DNA of 9,433 bases. It comes from Candidatus Eiseniibacteriota bacterium. GTDB lineage: Bacteria; Eisenbacteria; RBG-16-71-46; JAGVPR01. The notes below the pieces were generated by a model that was not told where the DNA came from, did no database searches, and saw nothing but the letters and a program-made list of their open reading frames with translations. Each line of letters starts with the position of its first letter. Position 1 is the first letter of the stretch. Positions 6,784 to 9,433 of the stretch are shown piece by piece. The stretch covers positions 1-9,433 of the forward strand of contig JAGVPR010000394.1 of the NCBI GenBank assembly GCA_020052115.1, in the 5' to 3' direction. A program made the translations under genes and the position numbers.

Positions 6784-7773
6784 ATGCCGACCAATGTTCC
6801 GCCGCAGTACAGGGAAGCAGAACACCGCTTTCGCGAGGCCCGCTCGACTGAAGAGAAGATCGCGTGCCTGAAGGAGATGTACGCGATTCTCCCCAAGCAC
6901 AAGGGGACCGAGAAGCTCCAGGCCGACCTCAAAACGCGGATGTCGAAGCTCCAGGAATCGAGCGAGCGGCAGCAGCGCAAGAAGGGGTTCGACCCGTATC
7001 ACGTCGCGAAGGGGGAGGTGGCGCAGATCGTCCTGGTGGGCGCACCGAACGCGGGCAAGAGCTCCTTCGTCGCGGCCACGACCAACGCCCGCCCGGAGGT
7101 CGCCGAGTTCCCGTTCACAACACAGCTCCCGCTCGTCGCGATGATGCCCGTGATGGACCTTCAATTCGAGCTGGTGGATACGCCGCCCGTCCCCGAAGGG
7201 GGCATGCCCCCCTGGTTCCCGAATCTCGTGCGCCAGGCGGACGCGGTCCTGCTCCTGTGCGATCTGTCGAACGACGACGGACCGTTCGAGGCGCAGGCGA
7301 TCCTGGACCAGCTCGAAGCCGCGCGTGTGCACCTCGACCGGTCGCGTCACGAGCTTCTCGACGACGGTCACTGCTTCCGGCGCACGCTCCTCGTCGCGAC
7401 GAAGACCGACGCGCCCGGCGCCGCGCAACGCCTCGATGATCTGCGAACCCTCCTGGGTGATCGCTTCCTCGTGTTCCCCATCTCGGCGACGATGAAGGAA
7501 GGGCTCGAACCGGTCGGCCTCGCGCTTTTCGACGCGCTGGGAATCCTGCGTGTCTACACGAAGCAGCCGGGGCGTCCGGCGGATCACGACCGCCCGTACG
7601 TGATGCTGAAGGGAACGCGCATCCGCGACCTCGCGCTCCGCATCCACAAGGACATCGCGGCTTCCCTCCGTCACGCGCGAGTCTGGGGGCCCAGCGCCGT
7701 GTTTCCGGGGCAGGAAGTGCACGGCGATCACACGCTCCTCGACGGAGACATCGTCGAGATCCACGCCGGCTGA
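6784..7773 (+). CDS. Obg/DRG-like GTPase with C-terminal TGS domain
   Basis: The product has 329 aa. The frame stays open upstream to 6142, but the ATG at 6784 has GGAAG 7 nt before it and starts the family-typical helical N-terminus (MPTNVPPQYREAEHRF, then PKHKGTEKLQADLK at 37-50). G-motifs: G1 GAPNAGKS (86-93), Obg-type switch I FPFTT (109-113), G3 DTPP (132-135), G4 TKTD (206-209) and G5 SAT (234-236). A TGS domain covers about 269-328, ending GDIVEIHAG. Proteins of this family hydrolyse GTP and are thought to act with ribosomes or RNA; the cellular role of this bacterial branch is unknown. DTPP in place of DTPG is, from memory, usual for the branch. TKTD in place of NKxD is less usual and could weaken guanine selection. 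It stands alone between two intergenic regions, with no convincing terminator after it. Confidence 0.92.
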   Translation: MPTNVPPQYREAEHRFREARSTEEKIACLKEMYAILPKHKGTEKLQADLKTRMSKLQESSERQQRKKGFDPYHVAKGEVAQIVLVGAPNAGKSSFVAATTNARPEVAEFPFTTQLPLVAMMPVMDLQFELVDTPPVPEGGMPPWFPNLVRQADAVLLLCDLSNDDGPFEAQAILDQLEAARVHLDRSRHELLDDGHCFRRTLLVATKTDAPGAAQRLDDLRTLLGDRFLVFPISATMKEGLEPVGLALFDALGILRVYTKQPGRPADHDRPYVMLKGTRIRDLALRIHKDIAASLRHARVWGPSAVFPGQEVHGDHTLLDGDIVEIHAG

Positions 7774-7852
7774 AGCCCTGCCTCGCGCGCTCTGCGAATT
7801 CCCGCGAATCCCGCGCCCCGGAAAAGAGTCCTTACCTCCGGGCATGCTCCGG

Positions 7853-7870
7853 TTGTGATAGGCTTCACAA
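7853..7870. promoter_or_regulatory. Perfect CRP/FNR-superfamily palindrome TTGTGA-N6-TCACAA
   Basis: TTGTGA (7853-7858), TAGGCT, TCACAA (7865-7870) form an exact inverted repeat with 6-bp arms and a 6-bp spacer. It contains the TGTGA-N6-TCACA core bound by CRP-type regulators and does not fit the classic FNR site (TTGAT-N4-ATCAA). Its centre, 7861.5, lies about 38-46 bp upstream of the likely transcription start of actA. That is near the -41.5 position typical of class II activation. Which regulator binds cannot be told from this window. Confidence 0.7.
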
Positions 7871-7900
7871 TCTGGTGAGTCCGAACGTCTATTGAATTAT
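7864..7900 (+). promoter_or_regulatory. Candidate promoter of the ACIII operon
   Basis: TTCACA (7864-7869, 5/6 match to TTGACA) overlaps the right arm of the palindrome and lies 18 bp from TCTATT (7888-7893, 4/6 match). An alternative -10 is AATTAT (7895-7900), without a good -35, as expected for an activator-dependent promoter. Either would leave a short leader of roughly 20-30 nt before the ATG at 7929. Confidence 0.45.
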
Positions 7901-7928
7901 CGAACGGAGTCCCGGATCCCTTTCCCTG

Positions 7929-8566
<638 letters not shown>

Positions 8567-8579
<13 letters not shown>

Positions 8580-9433
8580 ACGAACGAGCCCCGGCCTACT
8601 GGCGAAGCCTCGACGAGCTCGAGCGCACCGGCGCGTTCCGCACGCTCGTGGAGCGCGAGCACCACGGCGTGAGCTGGGAGGCGCTGCCGCCCGCCACGCG
8701 CCGCCAGTTCCTGAAGCTGATGGGCGCCTCCGCCGCGCTCGCCGGGCTCTCGGGATGCCGCTGGCCGAAGGAGAACATCGTCCCGTTCTCCCGGCCGGCC
8801 GGATACACGCCCGGCGTCTCGGAGCAGTACGCGACGGCGATGGAGATCGGCGGGGTGGCGACCGGGTTGCTCGTCACGAGCTATGACGGCCGCCCCATCA
8901 AGATCGAGGGCAATCCTTCCCATCCGATGAGCCTCGGGGCGACCGATTCGATCGCGCAGGCGAGCGTGCTCGAGCTCTACGACCCGGCGCGAAGCCGGAC
9001 GGCCATCCGCCGCGAAGGCGGGCAGCGGCTCAACCAGACATGGGATGATTTCGCCGCCTTCGCGACGGAGCACTTCGCGGCGCTGCGCGCGAGCGGGGGC
9101 AGCGGCCTCGCGGTGCTGCATGAAGCGTCATCTTCGCCGAGCGTCGAGCGAATGTGGGGCCGGCTTCGCGAGATCTTCCCTCTCGCCGCGCGCTACGAAT
9201 ACGAGCCGCTCTCCTCGGACAACGAGCGCGAGGGCGCCGTGCTTGCATTCGGCGCGCCGTACCACGCGCACTTCGCCTTCGATCACGCCGATGTGATCGT
9301 CTGCCTGGACGCCGACCCGCTCCTCACTCACCCGGCCGCGGTGCGCCACGCGCGCGACTTCGCGAAGGGCCGCCGCCCTGAAGGCGGTGCGATGAGCCGG
9401 CTCTACGCGTTCGAGGCCGTGCATTCGGTGACC
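8567..9433 (+). CDS. actB: Alternative Complex III subunit ActB (molybdopterin-oxidoreductase-like/FeS), 3'-partial
   Basis: The frame is open from the ATG at 8567, inside the end of actA, to the window edge (289 codons read). The N-terminus has the ActB-type WRSLDELE segment (12-19), a twin-arginine motif TRRQFLKLMG (44-53) and a lipobox-like LSGC ending at C64. After this come PFSRPAGYTPGVSEQYATAM and GRPIKIEGNPSHPMSLGATDSIAQ, conserved in ActB. Full-length ActB is around 1000 aa: a molybdopterin-oxidoreductase-like domain without cofactor, fused to an iron-sulfur ferredoxin-type domain, facing the periplasm and passing electrons from quinol to ActA. Only the first third is here. It shows no N-terminal CxxCxxxC cluster motif, in agreement with the degenerate nature of that domain. 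actC, the quinol-binding membrane subunit, is expected next, outside the window. Confidence 0.93.

Larger units (their letters stand above)
7774..7928. other. Intergenic region between the GTPase gene and the ACIII operon
   Basis: The first ~75 nt are GC-rich and contain only weak inverted repeats (for example CCCGG/CCGGG near 7817 and 7837); I see no U-tract terminator for the GTPase gene. From about 7853 the region becomes AT-richer and carries the palindrome and promoter described separately. Confidence 0.6.

Overview
This GC-rich window is dense with genes and reads as a chromosomal segment of a Gram-negative-type bacterium from a little-cultivated FCB-like lineage. Candidatus Eisenbacteria is my best guess. 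The reasons are exported proteins ending in an 'SPNPFNP' FlgD-Ig-like C-terminal domain, an Alternative Complex III (ACIII) operon, a TGS-domain GTPase of a family found in similar phyla, and an EnvC-like envelope protein. The taxonomic call is inference from gene content, not from a marker gene.

Layout. (1) Positions 3-1202, plus strand: the 3' part of an EnvC-like coiled-coil/LytM protein, whose start and most of whose signal peptide lie left of the window. (2) Positions 1208-1235: a perfect 11-bp hairpin between convergent genes, probably a terminator used from both sides. (3) Positions 6312 down to 1248, minus strand: a two-gene unit of paralogous exported proteins, 587 aa first and 1098 aa second, separated by 4 nt. 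They share the N-terminal ~500 residues and a nearly identical C-terminal domain; the larger one carries an extra ~490-residue block between these. A good sigma70-type promoter (TTGACA, 17 bp, TACAGT) lies about 240 nt upstream, leaving a long GC-rich leader. (4) Positions 6313-6783: the divergent intergenic region, with that promoter, three perfect hairpins and a possible promoter toward the plus strand. (5) Positions 6784-7773: a complete Obg/DRG-like GTPase with a TGS domain. (6) Positions 7774-7928: an intergenic region with a perfect TTGTGA-N6-TCACAA palindrome of CRP/FNR-superfamily type, placed where an activator would sit. (7) Positions 7929-9433: actA (pentaheme cytochrome c) and the 5' part of actB (Tat-type, molybdopterin-oxidoreductase-like subunit), overlapping by 13 nt and leaving the window on the right.

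Functionally these look like neighbouring but separate units: cell-wall remodelling/division, surface or secreted proteins of unknown role, a ribosome-associated-type GTPase, and the quinol-oxidising respiratory complex. ActA and ActB are subunits of one membrane complex that passes electrons from quinol to periplasmic carriers. The palindrome suggests that its operon responds to a CRP/FNR-type regulator. I do not see a convincing new defence, mobile or biosynthetic system. The most interesting points are the respiratory operator, the paralog pair with its domain insertion and homogenised C-terminal cassette, and the structured divergent intergenic region.
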